This document shows, in pieces, positions 52,834 to 61,285 of a DNA stretch of 64,000 nt. The notes under the pieces were generated by a model, which made no database searches, was not told the origin of the DNA, and was given only the letters and a program-made list of their open reading frames with translations. Position 1 is the first letter of the stretch. Each line of letters begins with the position of its first letter. The position numbers and the translations under genes were made by a program. This DNA is from CAZIGK01 sp964538615. Lineage in GTDB: Bacteria > Pseudomonadota > Alphaproteobacteria > Rickettsiales > RI-342. The stretch is taken from assembly GCA_964538615.1 (NCBI GenBank), contig CAZIGK010000009.1, positions 23,367 through 87,366 of the forward strand, read 5' to 3'.

Positions 52834-52963
52834 TTTTTGCAACCCACCTACCATTTATAGTATCCTTTCCTTCATTTGCCGCATAACTGACCTTGGTGAA
52901 TGCAGACTATTTTTGTCCTTATTTGACGCAAAATATAGAAACCACCCTCTCTTGATAACCGAT

Positions 52964-52972
52964 TGTGGATAA
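52964..52972 (-). promoter_or_regulatory. DnaA box
   Basis: TGTGGATAA is the exact reverse complement of TTATCCACA, the consensus DnaA-binding 9-mer. In E. coli, DnaA boxes help control nrdAB, so a box 250 bp before nrdA fits that role. Confidence 0.65.
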
Positions 52973-53057
52973 CGTGGACAAGTTTTTATCTTGTTGTTTT
53001 TTGTTTCATTCTGGCAACCACAACCCGTGGGTAAACGATAGGCTTTTTTCCCACCCC

Positions 53058-53105
53058 ATACTACATATAGTATGCCTTACCTATTTTTAACACAATATTC
53101 AGCAT
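53058..53105. promoter_or_regulatory. Two tandem NrdR-like boxes
   Basis: ATACTACATATAGTAT (53058-53073) fits the NrdR consensus ACACTATATATAGTGT at 13 of 16 bases; ACACAATATTCAGCAT (53090-53105) fits at 12 of 16 when W positions are allowed. Start-to-start distance is 32 bp, three helical turns, which is the spacing known for paired NrdR boxes. NrdR represses ribonucleotide reductase genes when dATP is high. Confidence 0.75.
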
Positions 53106-53223
53106 ATACCACTAGACACCCCCCCTCCCCCGTGCTACACTCCGTTCAACATGAAAGGTTGGTTTTTTCTCCATCCTTCCATCGCCAAGAGGCCTCACAA
53201 GAAAAAGATTTCTGGAGTACGGC

Positions 53224-55068
53224 ATGACCGCTAAACGTTTTGATATCCGGCTGGACCATTCCCGCGATGCTAACCTATCCGATTTCGGCAAAGCGACTCT
53301 GCGCGATCGTTATTTGCTGGAAGGCGAAAGCTTTCAGGATATGTTTGCCCGCGTGGCCAGCAGCTATGCGGATGATGCCGCCCATGCCCAACGCCTGTAT
53401 GATTACATGAGCCAGCAATGGTTCACCCCGGCTACCCCTATCCTCAGCAATGGCGGTGCGGGTCGTGGCTTGCCCATTTCCTGTTTCCTCAATGAATGTG
53501 AAGACAGTCTGGAAGGCATTGTTGACCTGTGGAACGAGAATGTATGGCTGGCTGCCCGCGGCGGGGGAATCGGCAGTTATTGGGGAAATTTGCGCTCCAT
53601 TGGTGAGAAAGTACGTGGCGCGGGCAAAACCTCTGGCGTTGTACCGTTCATCTGCGTGATGGACTCCCTGACGCTGGCCATTTCCCAAGGCTCTTTGCGT
53701 CGTGGCAGTTCTGCTGTTTATATGCCGATTGACCATCCAGAAATTGAGGAATTTATTGATATTCGCCGCCCTACCGGTGGTGATCCCAACCGCAAAGCCC
53801 TGAATATCCACCATGCCGTGGTCATCTCCGATGCCTTTATGGAAGCCGTGGAGAAAGGTGGTGACTGGGATCTGAAATCCCCTAAATCACGTGAAACCAT
53901 GCACACCATCAAGGCGCGTGACCTGTGGATTCGCCTGCTCACCGCCCGCATTGAGACGGGTGAGCCGTACATGTTGTTCATTGATAACGTTAACCGCGCC
54001 ATCCCAGAGCATCACAAGCGCGCCGGACTAACGGTCAAAATGTCCAACCTCTGCAGCGAAATCACCCTGCCGACCGGCATTGACCACCATGGCCGCAACC
54101 GCACGGCAGTTTGTTGCCTGTCCTCCCTGAATCTGGAAACCTTCTTTGAATGGCGTAACGAAGACCATTTCATTGAAGATGTGATGCGCTTCCTTGATAA
54201 CGTGTTACAAGACTTCATTGACCACGCACCGGACAGCATGTCCAAAGCCCGTTATTCCGCCATGCGGGAACGCAGTGTAGGGCTTGGGGTGATGGGTTTC
54301 CATTCCTTCCTGCAAGCGAACATGATTCCATTGGAATCGGTGATGGCCAAAGTCTGGAACAACAAAATGTTCGAGCATATCCGCAAGCAGGCGGATGCAG
54401 CCTCTATCAAGCTTGCTCACGAGCGTGGCCCCTGCCCGGATGCTGAAGAATTCGGCATTATGGAGCGTTTCTCCAACAAAATGGCCATTGCGCCCACTTC
54501 CATTTCTATCATCACCAATAACACCTCTCCCGGCATCGAACCCTACGCCGCCAACAGCTTCACCCAGAAAACGCTGACCGGTTCATTCACCGTGCGCAAC
54601 CGTCATCTCCAGCAATTGCTGGAGCAAAAAGGCATGAACAATGATGATGTCTGGACCTCCATTACCAGCCACGAAGGGTCTGTACAGCAGTTGGATTTCC
54701 TGAGCGATGATGAAAAAGCCGTCTTCCGCACAGCACAGGAAATTGACCAACGCTGGGTCATTGAACTGGCAGCGGATCGCACCAAATTCATCTGTCAGGC
54801 ACAATCCGTTAACCTGTTCCTGCCCGGCAATGTGCATAAAAAAGTGCTGCACCAACTGCACTTCGATGCATGGAAAAAAGGCATGAAAAGCCTGTACTAC
54901 TGCCGTTCAACCTCCATGCAGCGGTCTGACAAGATTAGCCATGCCGTGGACAAGAACATCCAACTGGAAATGTCGCTCATGCAAAAGCGCAAACCACTGG
55001 AAGCCTACACGCCGGATATGGTACCGGCAGGCGGCAGCAATTATGAGGAATGCCTGGCTTGCCAGTGA
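53224..55068 (+). CDS. nrdA: Ribonucleoside-diphosphate reductase alpha subunit, without ATP cone
   Basis: 614 residues; GGAG seven bases before ATG. The catalytic core is complete: Cys87 (PISCFLNE) with Cys298 (VCCLSSLN) as redox pair, Asn275-Cys277-Glu279 (MSNLCSEI) as radical site, and Cys610/Cys613 at the C-terminus (ECLACQ) for thioredoxin exchange. Typical NrdA proteins have about 750 residues because of an N-terminal ATP cone. Here the frame starts directly at the core, so activity control by ATP/dATP at that site is missing, as in several alphaproteobacteria. Regulation may rest on NrdR and DnaA at the promoter. Confidence 0.95.
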   Translation: MTAKRFDIRLDHSRDANLSDFGKATLRDRYLLEGESFQDMFARVASSYADDAAHAQRLYDYMSQQWFTPATPILSNGGAGRGLPISCFLNECEDSLEGIVDLWNENVWLAARGGGIGSYWGNLRSIGEKVRGAGKTSGVVPFICVMDSLTLAISQGSLRRGSSAVYMPIDHPEIEEFIDIRRPTGGDPNRKALNIHHAVVISDAFMEAVEKGGDWDLKSPKSRETMHTIKARDLWIRLLTARIETGEPYMLFIDNVNRAIPEHHKRAGLTVKMSNLCSEITLPTGIDHHGRNRTAVCCLSSLNLETFFEWRNEDHFIEDVMRFLDNVLQDFIDHAPDSMSKARYSAMRERSVGLGVMGFHSFLQANMIPLESVMAKVWNNKMFEHIRKQADAASIKLAHERGPCPDAEEFGIMERFSNKMAIAPTSISIITNNTSPGIEPYAANSFTQKTLTGSFTVRNRHLQQLLEQKGMNNDDVWTSITSHEGSVQQLDFLSDDEKAVFRTAQEIDQRWVIELAADRTKFICQAQSVNLFLPGNVHKKVLHQLHFDAWKKGMKSLYYCRSTSMQRSDKISHAVDKNIQLEMSLMQKRKPLEAYTPDMVPAGGSNYEECLACQ

Positions 55069-55072
55069 TGTG

Positions 55073-55103
55073 TGCCTGAGGGATATTCCCTCCGTCACAG
55101 GCA
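55073..55103 (+). other. Hairpin after nrdA
   Basis: TGCCTG-AGGGA, loop TAT, TCCCT, six bases, CAGGCA: a nested stem starting four bases after the nrdA stop. No T-run follows, so it may protect or pause the message rather than end it. A second small hairpin (GGGG-TCAT-CCCC) lies near 55139. Confidence 0.6.
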
Positions 55104-55199
55104 ACCAGCCTCTACGCAACCGCGTGTAATGCATCTTAGGGGTCATCCCCCGTGCTTTACAGCGTTGCTTGACCAACCGTCGAGAGAGGGAGACCTGCG

Positions 55200-55394
55200 A
55201 TGCAACAGTGTCATGTGGAGTTTGATTTTCGTTCCAACGAAATTGTCCGCAACCAGCACAAACGCTTGCTCACCGTTCAGGAACTGGATGAACAGGGCAT
55301 GGTGTATGTGAAGGAGGAACGAACCCCCTACTTCCCGTTTGAACTGGAACGGGTAGACGCCACCAACATCGTACTACTGGGCCGACGCTATTAA
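55200..55394 (+). CDS. Small protein between nrdA and nrdB, 64 residues
   Basis: ATG 55200 is preceded by GAGGGAGACCTGCG, a good ribosome site. The protein is soluble, charged, and looks like a single beta-rich domain (VEFDFRSNEIVRNQHKRLLT; EERTPYFPFELERVDATNIV). I do not recognise a family. Its position inside the nrd operon, with flanking hairpins, suggests a role tied to ribonucleotide reductase, but that is inference. Other frames in this gap lack a ribosome site. Confidence 0.6.
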   Translation: MQQCHVEFDFRSNEIVRNQHKRLLTVQELDEQGMVYVKEERTPYFPFELERVDATNIVLLGRRY

Positions 55395-55398
55395 TTTC

Positions 55399-55413
55399 TG
55401 GGGGTAGCCCCCA
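55399..55413 (+). other. Short GC hairpin after the small nrd ORF
   Basis: TGGGGG, TAG, CCCCCA: perfect 6-bp stem five bases after the small ORF stop. No T-run. Confidence 0.55.
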
Positions 55414-55498
55414 CACCCCGCTCCGGCGGGAGGCGGTTGCTTCCTATCCCCTCTACTCTGCTTCGGCGTGTGAAAGGGGTGCAACATCTATCTCTTCT

Positions 55499-55543
55499 GG
55501 CTGGTGCTTCCCTCATTCCACAGAATCAGGGCACCAGCCTTTT
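55499..55543 (+). terminator. Long hairpin with T-run upstream of nrdB
   Basis: GGCTGGTGC (55499-55507) pairs with GCACCAGCC (55531-55539); inside it CCCTCATTC pairs with GAATCAGGG at eight of nine bases. TTTT follows. This would end or attenuate transcripts from nrdA, so nrdB may need its own promoter or read-through. Confidence 0.7.
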
Positions 55544-55603
55544 CTTCCCGGCACTCCCCACCGAGGGAACGCCATTCTACCATAAACGCAAAGGGGTCAT
55601 ACC

Positions 55604-56584
55604 ATGCCGTTATTGAATGCCAAACCCGTCTACAAACCATTTGAATACCCATGGGCGTATGATGCATGGCTGATGCAGCAGCGTATCCACTGGCTACCGG
55701 AAGAAGTGCCACTGGGCGATGATGTGAAAGACTGGAAACACAGCATGACCCCGGAGGAAAAACACCTCCTTACCCAGATCTTCCGTTTCTTCACGCAGGC
55801 AGATATTGAAGTGAATAACTGCTACATGCGCCATTACTCCCGCGTGTTTCAACCGACCGAAGTGCAAATGATGCTCTCTGCCTTCTCCAATATGGAGACC
55901 ATTCACGTGGCAGCCTATTCCCACCTGTTGGATACGCTGGGACTGCCGGAAACCGAATATATGGCTTTCATGAAATACAAAGAAATGAAAGACAAATACG
56001 ACTACATGCAGCAGTTCAGCGTGGATAGCCACCGCGATATCGCCTTGACGCTGGCCGCCTTCGGCGCCTTCACGGAAGGGGTGCAACTTTTCGCCTCCTT
56101 CGCCATTCTCATGAACTTCCAACGCTTTGGCAAAATGAAAGGGATGGGACAAATTGTAACCTGGTCTGCGCGGGATGAAACCCTGCACAGCACCTCCATC
56201 ATCCGCCTGTTCCGTGCCTTTGTTCAGGAACATCCGGAAATCCACGATGACCAACTGGTGGCAGCTATCACAAAAATCGCGCAGGATATTGTGGAACATG
56301 AAGATGCCTTTATTGATCTCGCCTTCGGCTTAGGGCCGGTACAAGGGCTGGAGCCGGAAGAAGTCAAACGCTATATCCGCTTCATCACAGATCGCCGCCT
56401 CTCCATGCTGGGCTTTAAATCCATCTACCATATCGAGAAAAACCCCCTGCCGTGGATGGATGAACTGCTGAACGGCGTGGAACACACCAACTTCTTTGAA
56501 AACCGTGTGACCGAATACACCAAAGCCGCCACGCAAGGTAACTGGGAAGATGTATTTGGTGGCGATGATTTGATTGCTGCGTAA
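55604..56584 (+). CDS. nrdB: Ribonucleoside-diphosphate reductase beta subunit
   Basis: 326 residues. The radical subunit of class I reductase. Metal ligands are Asp67, Glu98, His101, Glu159, Glu193 and His196 (FFTQADIE; SNMETIHVAAYSHLL; AFTEGVQ; WSARDETLHS), and the radical Tyr is Tyr105, at the exact spacing of the E. coli enzyme. The end (VFGGDDLIAA) should bind NrdA. It is separated from nrdA by a small ORF and a terminator-like hairpin. Confidence 0.95.
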   Translation: MPLLNAKPVYKPFEYPWAYDAWLMQQRIHWLPEEVPLGDDVKDWKHSMTPEEKHLLTQIFRFFTQADIEVNNCYMRHYSRVFQPTEVQMMLSAFSNMETIHVAAYSHLLDTLGLPETEYMAFMKYKEMKDKYDYMQQFSVDSHRDIALTLAAFGAFTEGVQLFASFAILMNFQRFGKMKGMGQIVTWSARDETLHSTSIIRLFRAFVQEHPEIHDDQLVAAITKIAQDIVEHEDAFIDLAFGLGPVQGLEPEEVKRYIRFITDRRLSMLGFKSIYHIEKNPLPWMDELLNGVEHTNFFENRVTEYTKAATQGNWEDVFGGDDLIAA

Positions 56585-56595
56585 ATAGCAACGGG

Positions 56596-56763
56596 TCACC
56601 GCTTCTCGCTCTGGCGCTCTGCCACCACAGCGGATAATGCGGCGGTGACCTCGTCATCCTCTCCATTCGCATACCGGTAGAGCAGCCATTGCGCACTATC
56701 GTCATGCCGGATGTTATAGACCAGTTCTCCTGGCAACCAGCGACGATCAGCGACGATGGGGTG
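56596..56763 (-). other. In-frame coding-like tail after the czcA stop
   Basis: Directly after the czcA TGA the same frame stays open for 55 codons and reads like protein (RWLPGELVYNIRHDDSAQWL, then LYRYANGEDDEVTAAL) to a TGA at 56596. The only in-frame start codon is a TTG near 56736 without a ribosome site. It may be a remnant of another gene, a read-through extension, or chance. Confidence 0.35.
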
Positions 56764-59700
56764 TCATTCCGGACACCCCCGATGCAACCACCGATACAAT
56801 GCCGGCAAGACCAGCAACGTTAACAGTGTGGAAGACACAATACCTCCAATCACCACGGTTGCCAGCGGGCGCTGCACCTCTGCGCCGGCACCCACATTCA
56901 GCGCCATAGGCACAAAACCAAGCGATGCCACCAGTGCCGTCATCATAATTGGCCGCAGACGGGTCATAGCTCCTTGCTCAATGGCGGTATCCAGTGGCAC
57001 TCCTTCACGTCGTAACTGTTGAATAAAGCTCACCATCACCACCCCGTTCAACACCGCCACCCCGGATAAGGCAATAAACCCCACACCGGCAGAAATAGAC
57101 AAAGGAATCCCCCGCAGCCATAAAGCCAATACCCCTCCCGTAAGAGCCAACGGTACACCGGAAAAAATCAGCATCGCCACCCGTAGCCGCCCAAAAGCCA
57201 TCCACAGCAACCCCACAATCAAGGCCAGAGCCAACGGTACGACCCACATCAAGCGATCACGCGCCGAAAGCCATTGTTCATACGTACCGCCCATATCCAC
57301 CCAATAGCCCACTGGCAAAGCAATCGTTTGCTGCATTCTGCGTTGCACTTCCTGTACAAAACCTGCCACATCCCGCCCCCGAATATTGGCGGTCACCACC
57401 ACCCGACGCTTCCCCTGCTCGCGGCTTATCTGGTTTGGCCCTTCCTGCACATGAATCGTTGCCACCTCTTTCAATGGAATAGAGCGTGGCGCCTGCATCG
57501 CACGGCGCTCCCCCTGGTCCGGTTCGGACACGGGTAACGGAACCGGCAGGTTTTCCCAAGCTTTGGGGTGACTGCGCCAACGTTCCGGTAACCGAATCAC
57601 CATCTCCACACGCCGATCCCCCTCAAACACGGTACCTACATCCTGCCCGGCCAGTGCCGTACGCATCACATTCTGCAATGCCACAATAGACACCCCGTAA
57701 CGTGCCAGCGCCTCACGGTTGGGTATGATGGACAGCATCGGTAATCCTGTCACCTGCTCCAGTTTCACATCCGCAGCTCCTGCCACTTCCTGCATCATCG
57801 CCTCCACCTGTTGGCCAAGTTGATGCAGTTGCTGCATATCATCCCCAAACAACTTAACCGCCACATCGCTTCGTACACCGGAAAGTAATTCATTAAAGCG
57901 CATCTGAATCGGCTGGGTGAATTCGTAATTATTTCCCGGCACCGCTTGCGCTGCTGCCTCCAGCTCCTGCCAGAGCTGCGCCTTGGGTTTGCGCGGGTCT
58001 GGCCATTTTTCTCTGGGGTGCAACATCACAAATGTGTCTGCCACGCTGGGCGGCATGGGATCGGTCGCGACATCGGCAGTCCCTATTTTGGTGAAGACTT
58101 CGTGCACTTCCGGCACCTGCTTCAACCGTTCTTCCAGCAGACGTTGCATCGCAACCGACTGGCTAAGGCTGGTACCGGGAATACGCAACGCATGCAGCGC
58201 AACATCCCCTTCATCTAATTGGGGAATAAACTCCGCCCCCATCCGACTGGCCATCCCTACACTCATCAGCACCATCACCACCGCAAGCACCGCTACCGGT
58301 ACAGGGTTGCGCATTGCCCACCACAAACGGCGTTGGTACCACAACATCCAGCGTTGCCCGCTCTCTGGCGCGGTGTGATCCGCGCCGCCTCCCGCATCCT
58401 GTATCCACCATGCTAACATAGAGGGAATAAAACTGACCGATAACACCAAAGCCGCCAGTAACGCCATCACCACGGTCCAGGCCATCGGGTGAAACATTTT
58501 TCCTTCCACTCCCGTCAGCGCAAACATCGGGATATAAACCACCGTAATAATCACGACCCCAAACACACTGGGTTTCACCACCTCGGCTGTTGCATCCACC
58601 ATCAGGGGGATACGCTCCTGACGGGTCAGGGTGCGCCCCATTCTCTGCTGCGCCAGACGCAACCGACGCAGGCCATTTTCCACAATAATCACCGCACCAT
58701 CCACAATCAGACCAAAATCCAGCGCCCCCAAACTCATCAGATTACCAGAGATACCCTGCGCCACCATCCCGCTCATGGTCATGGCCATCGCCAGTGGAAT
58801 AACGCTGGCTGTCAACAACGCGGCGCGCAGATGCCCCAACAGGAAAAACAACACCGCAATGACCAGCAACGCCCCTTCCAACAGATTGGTCTGCACGGTA
58901 GCAATGGTGCGGTTTACCAGTTCTGTGCGGTCATACACCACCCGTAGGTGCACCCCTTCCGGCAATCCCTGCTGAATCGCTTGCAACCGTTCCACGGCGG
59001 CCTTCGCCACCAGACGGCTGTTCTCTCCCATCAGCATCATCACGGTTCCCAACACCACTTCCTGCCCATTGTGGGTTGCCGCCCCCGTGCGCAACGGATA
59101 CCCCAGCCGCACATCCGCTACCTGCTCCAGCCGCAAGGGCACGCCTGCCCGCTGTGCGACCGGTATCTGCCGTATGTCGTCCAAAGACGCGACCTGACCG
59201 GGCACCCGCACCAGATATTGCGCGCCCTGCTGCTCAATATACCCCGCGCCGCTATTGGCATGATGCGCTTCCAACGCTGCCTGCACATCCGTCAGAGTCA
59301 GGTTATAAGCCATCAGCTTTGCCGGATGTGGCAGAATATGAATTTGCTTTTCATAGCCTCCAATAGAATTCACCTCCGCTACCCCTTTCACCTGCCGCAA
59401 CTGCGGCAGCACCACCCATTGCTGCAAGGCTTGCAAATCCATGGCACTGTAGGGTTGATTCTCATCGGTACGGGCTGCGGGGTCTGCTTCCAGCAGGTAC
59501 ATAACAATCTCGCCAAGTCCGGTGGCTATCGGCCCCATGGTGGGTTCCAACCCCTCCGGCAACTGACTGCGCAAGGCCAGCAACCGCTCACTCAGCCGCT
59601 GTCGTGCAAAATACATATCCGTCCCGTCTTCAAATACCACGGTCACCTGCGATAACCCATAACGCGACAGAGAACGTGTCCCCTCCAACCGGGGAATCCC

Positions 59701-59958
59701 GGCCAACGCCGTCTCAATAGGGTAGGTAATGCGCTGCTCCACCTCCAACGGGGAATATCCCGGTGCTTCTGTGTTCACCTGCACCTGTACGTTGGTAATA
59801 TCCGGCACGGCATCCATGGGTAAATGCTGCGCCGCATACACTCCCCCCATCAATAACATAAGAGCCAGAGCCAGCATCCATACCGGATGATGGATGGCCC
59901 ACGCCAACCATCGGCGCAATATCCCGTCTACTCCCTCGTGCCCGCGCTCAATGGTCAT
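56764..59958 (-). CDS. czcA: CzcA-type heavy-metal RND efflux pump
   Basis: 1064 residues from ATG 59958, inside the last bases of czcB (11-bp overlap). Twelve membrane helices and two large periplasmic loops. The fourth-helix signature DFGLIVDGAVIIVEN matches the divalent-cation HME-RND class (Zn, Co, Cd, Ni) and not the Cu/Ag CusA type. GMVAQGISGNLMSLGALDFG and the PMALNVGAGAEVQRPLATVV segment near the end are family landmarks. It expels metal with proton antiport as part of a CzcCBA tripartite system. Confidence 0.92.
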   Translation of the reverse strand: MTIERGHEGVDGILRRWLAWAIHHPVWMLALALMLLMGGVYAAQHLPMDAVPDITNVQVQVNTEAPGYSPLEVEQRITYPIETALAGIPRLEGTRSLSRYGLSQVTVVFEDGTDMYFARQRLSERLLALRSQLPEGLEPTMGPIATGLGEIVMYLLEADPAARTDENQPYSAMDLQALQQWVVLPQLRQVKGVAEVNSIGGYEKQIHILPHPAKLMAYNLTLTDVQAALEAHHANSGAGYIEQQGAQYLVRVPGQVASLDDIRQIPVAQRAGVPLRLEQVADVRLGYPLRTGAATHNGQEVVLGTVMMLMGENSRLVAKAAVERLQAIQQGLPEGVHLRVVYDRTELVNRTIATVQTNLLEGALLVIAVLFFLLGHLRAALLTASVIPLAMAMTMSGMVAQGISGNLMSLGALDFGLIVDGAVIIVENGLRRLRLAQQRMGRTLTRQERIPLMVDATAEVVKPSVFGVVIITVVYIPMFALTGVEGKMFHPMAWTVVMALLAALVLSVSFIPSMLAWWIQDAGGGADHTAPESGQRWMLWYQRRLWWAMRNPVPVAVLAVVMVLMSVGMASRMGAEFIPQLDEGDVALHALRIPGTSLSQSVAMQRLLEERLKQVPEVHEVFTKIGTADVATDPMPPSVADTFVMLHPREKWPDPRKPKAQLWQELEAAAQAVPGNNYEFTQPIQMRFNELLSGVRSDVAVKLFGDDMQQLHQLGQQVEAMMQEVAGAADVKLEQVTGLPMLSIIPNREALARYGVSIVALQNVMRTALAGQDVGTVFEGDRRVEMVIRLPERWRSHPKAWENLPVPLPVSEPDQGERRAMQAPRSIPLKEVATIHVQEGPNQISREQGKRRVVVTANIRGRDVAGFVQEVQRRMQQTIALPVGYWVDMGGTYEQWLSARDRLMWVVPLALALIVGLLWMAFGRLRVAMLIFSGVPLALTGGVLALWLRGIPLSISAGVGFIALSGVAVLNGVVMVSFIQQLRREGVPLDTAIEQGAMTRLRPIMMTALVASLGFVPMALNVGAGAEVQRPLATVVIGGIVSSTLLTLLVLPALYRWLHRGCPE

Positions 59959-61285
59959 GCGATGCCCCCGATTTCTCAATATCCGCTTTCAACAGGTAAC
60001 TATTCTGCACCACATAGCGCGTTCCGGGTTTCAGGCCACCCAGTACCTCTGTCCATTCCGCATCCTGTTCCCCTGTCTCCAGCATACGCACTTCATAAGT
60101 CTCCCCCACCTGTGCGAACACCACCGTAAAATCCCGAAACCGCTGTAAGGCTTCTGTACGCACCGCCAGCGGCACCTCACGCTCCGCCAGCAGTACCTCA
60201 GCCTGCACCCGCATGCCGGGCTGCCATATCCCGTCCGGGTTAGGCAATGCCACAACCGCCATGCGGCTCTGGCTATCGGCATCCACCTCCGGTAAAAAAT
60301 AGGCAATAGACTGTTCTTCTTCCACCGCATCCACTGGCTTTGTCCCCACCGGACGCAACCGTACCGGCATACCGGGTCTCACCCGCGCCTGATCCGTTGC
60401 AAAGACCGGTAGCATAACCCACAGACGCGTCGTATCCGCCATGACGATAACCGGTTCATTCCCCACCACTTCCCCTACCTGTGCCTTCAGTTCTGTCATC
60501 ACCCCATCCATCGGAGCGGTGATAGCATAGCTACGCAGGCTGTCATTGCTCTCCACCCGCAATAACGGTTGCCCTTTCCGCACATGTTGACCCAGCGTTA
60601 CCTCCACGTCTGTGATGATGCCAGGAAAGCGCGCCCCCAGTTCAACCATAGCCTGTGGGTTCCACTGTACCTGTCCCAACAAGGGCAACCACTGTTGCAA
60701 CCGTGCCGGAGCTGCCACAGCCGTTTGCAACCCTTGTGCTTCTGCCACATCCGGCGCAATTCGGGTTCGCCCTTCATAAGAGGCAACCTGCCACTGGTAT
60801 GTTTCGCCATCATAGGTCGCCTGTACCTGCATATCGAACGAATGCGGCTCTGCTACCACACCCTCCCCCTGCAATGCCTCATCCAGCGGGTGAAAGCGGT
60901 ACCGGTTCACCTCCCCATCCAAACGCGTCAGCGTAATGGTTACTTCCACCTGCTCCGGCGGCAACAATGCATCATCCTGATAGGCATAGACCCGAAACTC
61001 CGGCGGCACCCCCTGCTCAAACACCCGCACCTCTAACGCAAAATCGCCATCCCGAAACAAACGCCCCCCATGCGATCCACGCTCCATATCGTCTGTCATC
61101 GGGTTATCATGTACATGCCCCGTAACAGACAACCTTCCCGCGGAACCTTCTTCCCGCATCCACCAGCCCTGCACTCTTCCCAGTACCAGCAATGCATAAA
61201 CCAACAAGGCACATGCCAGCAGAATACCCATCATCCGCCAGTGTATCTGCCCCAGTCTCCGGCGCTGTTTCTGTTGCTGTCTCAT
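59948..61285 (-). CDS. czcB: CzcB-type periplasmic adaptor
   Basis: 445 residues. One N-terminal membrane anchor (MGILLACALLVYALLVLG), a metal-binding-like beta domain (about 75-185: GDFALEVRVFEQGVPPEFRV; VVAEPHSFDMQVQATYDG), then biotinyl-lipoyl (GARFPGIITDVEVTLGQHVR), beta-barrel and membrane-proximal domains. The end, KADIEKSGASHDH, is the His-rich CzcB tail. It bridges CzcA and CzcC. ATG 61285 overlaps the czcC stop (ATGA); GGAAGGAG lies upstream. Confidence 0.92.
   Translation of the reverse strand: MRQQQKQRRRLGQIHWRMMGILLACALLVYALLVLGRVQGWWMREEGSAGRLSVTGHVHDNPMTDDMERGSHGGRLFRDGDFALEVRVFEQGVPPEFRVYAYQDDALLPPEQVEVTITLTRLDGEVNRYRFHPLDEALQGEGVVAEPHSFDMQVQATYDGETYQWQVASYEGRTRIAPDVAEAQGLQTAVAAPARLQQWLPLLGQVQWNPQAMVELGARFPGIITDVEVTLGQHVRKGQPLLRVESNDSLRSYAITAPMDGVMTELKAQVGEVVGNEPVIVMADTTRLWVMLPVFATDQARVRPGMPVRLRPVGTKPVDAVEEEQSIAYFLPEVDADSQSRMAVVALPNPDGIWQPGMRVQAEVLLAEREVPLAVRTEALQRFRDFTVVFAQVGETYEVRMLETGEQDAEWTEVLGGLKPGTRYVVQNSYLLKADIEKSGASHDH

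Larger units (their letters stand above)
52834..53223. other. Divergent regulatory region upstream of nrdA
   Basis: About 390 bp without a gene between the nitrilase-like gene and nrdA. It is AT-rich and carries the DnaA box and NrdR-like boxes listed separately, plus a run of seven C followed by T-C tracts near 53117. Promoters for both flanking genes should lie here. Confidence 0.7.

Noticed and set aside
56596..56766. UGA read as tryptophan or selenocysteine at the end of czcA
   Set aside because: Other clear genes here (for example nrdA and the 360-residue gene) end with TGA at their normal length, and no selenocysteine element is visible; UGA is an ordinary stop.
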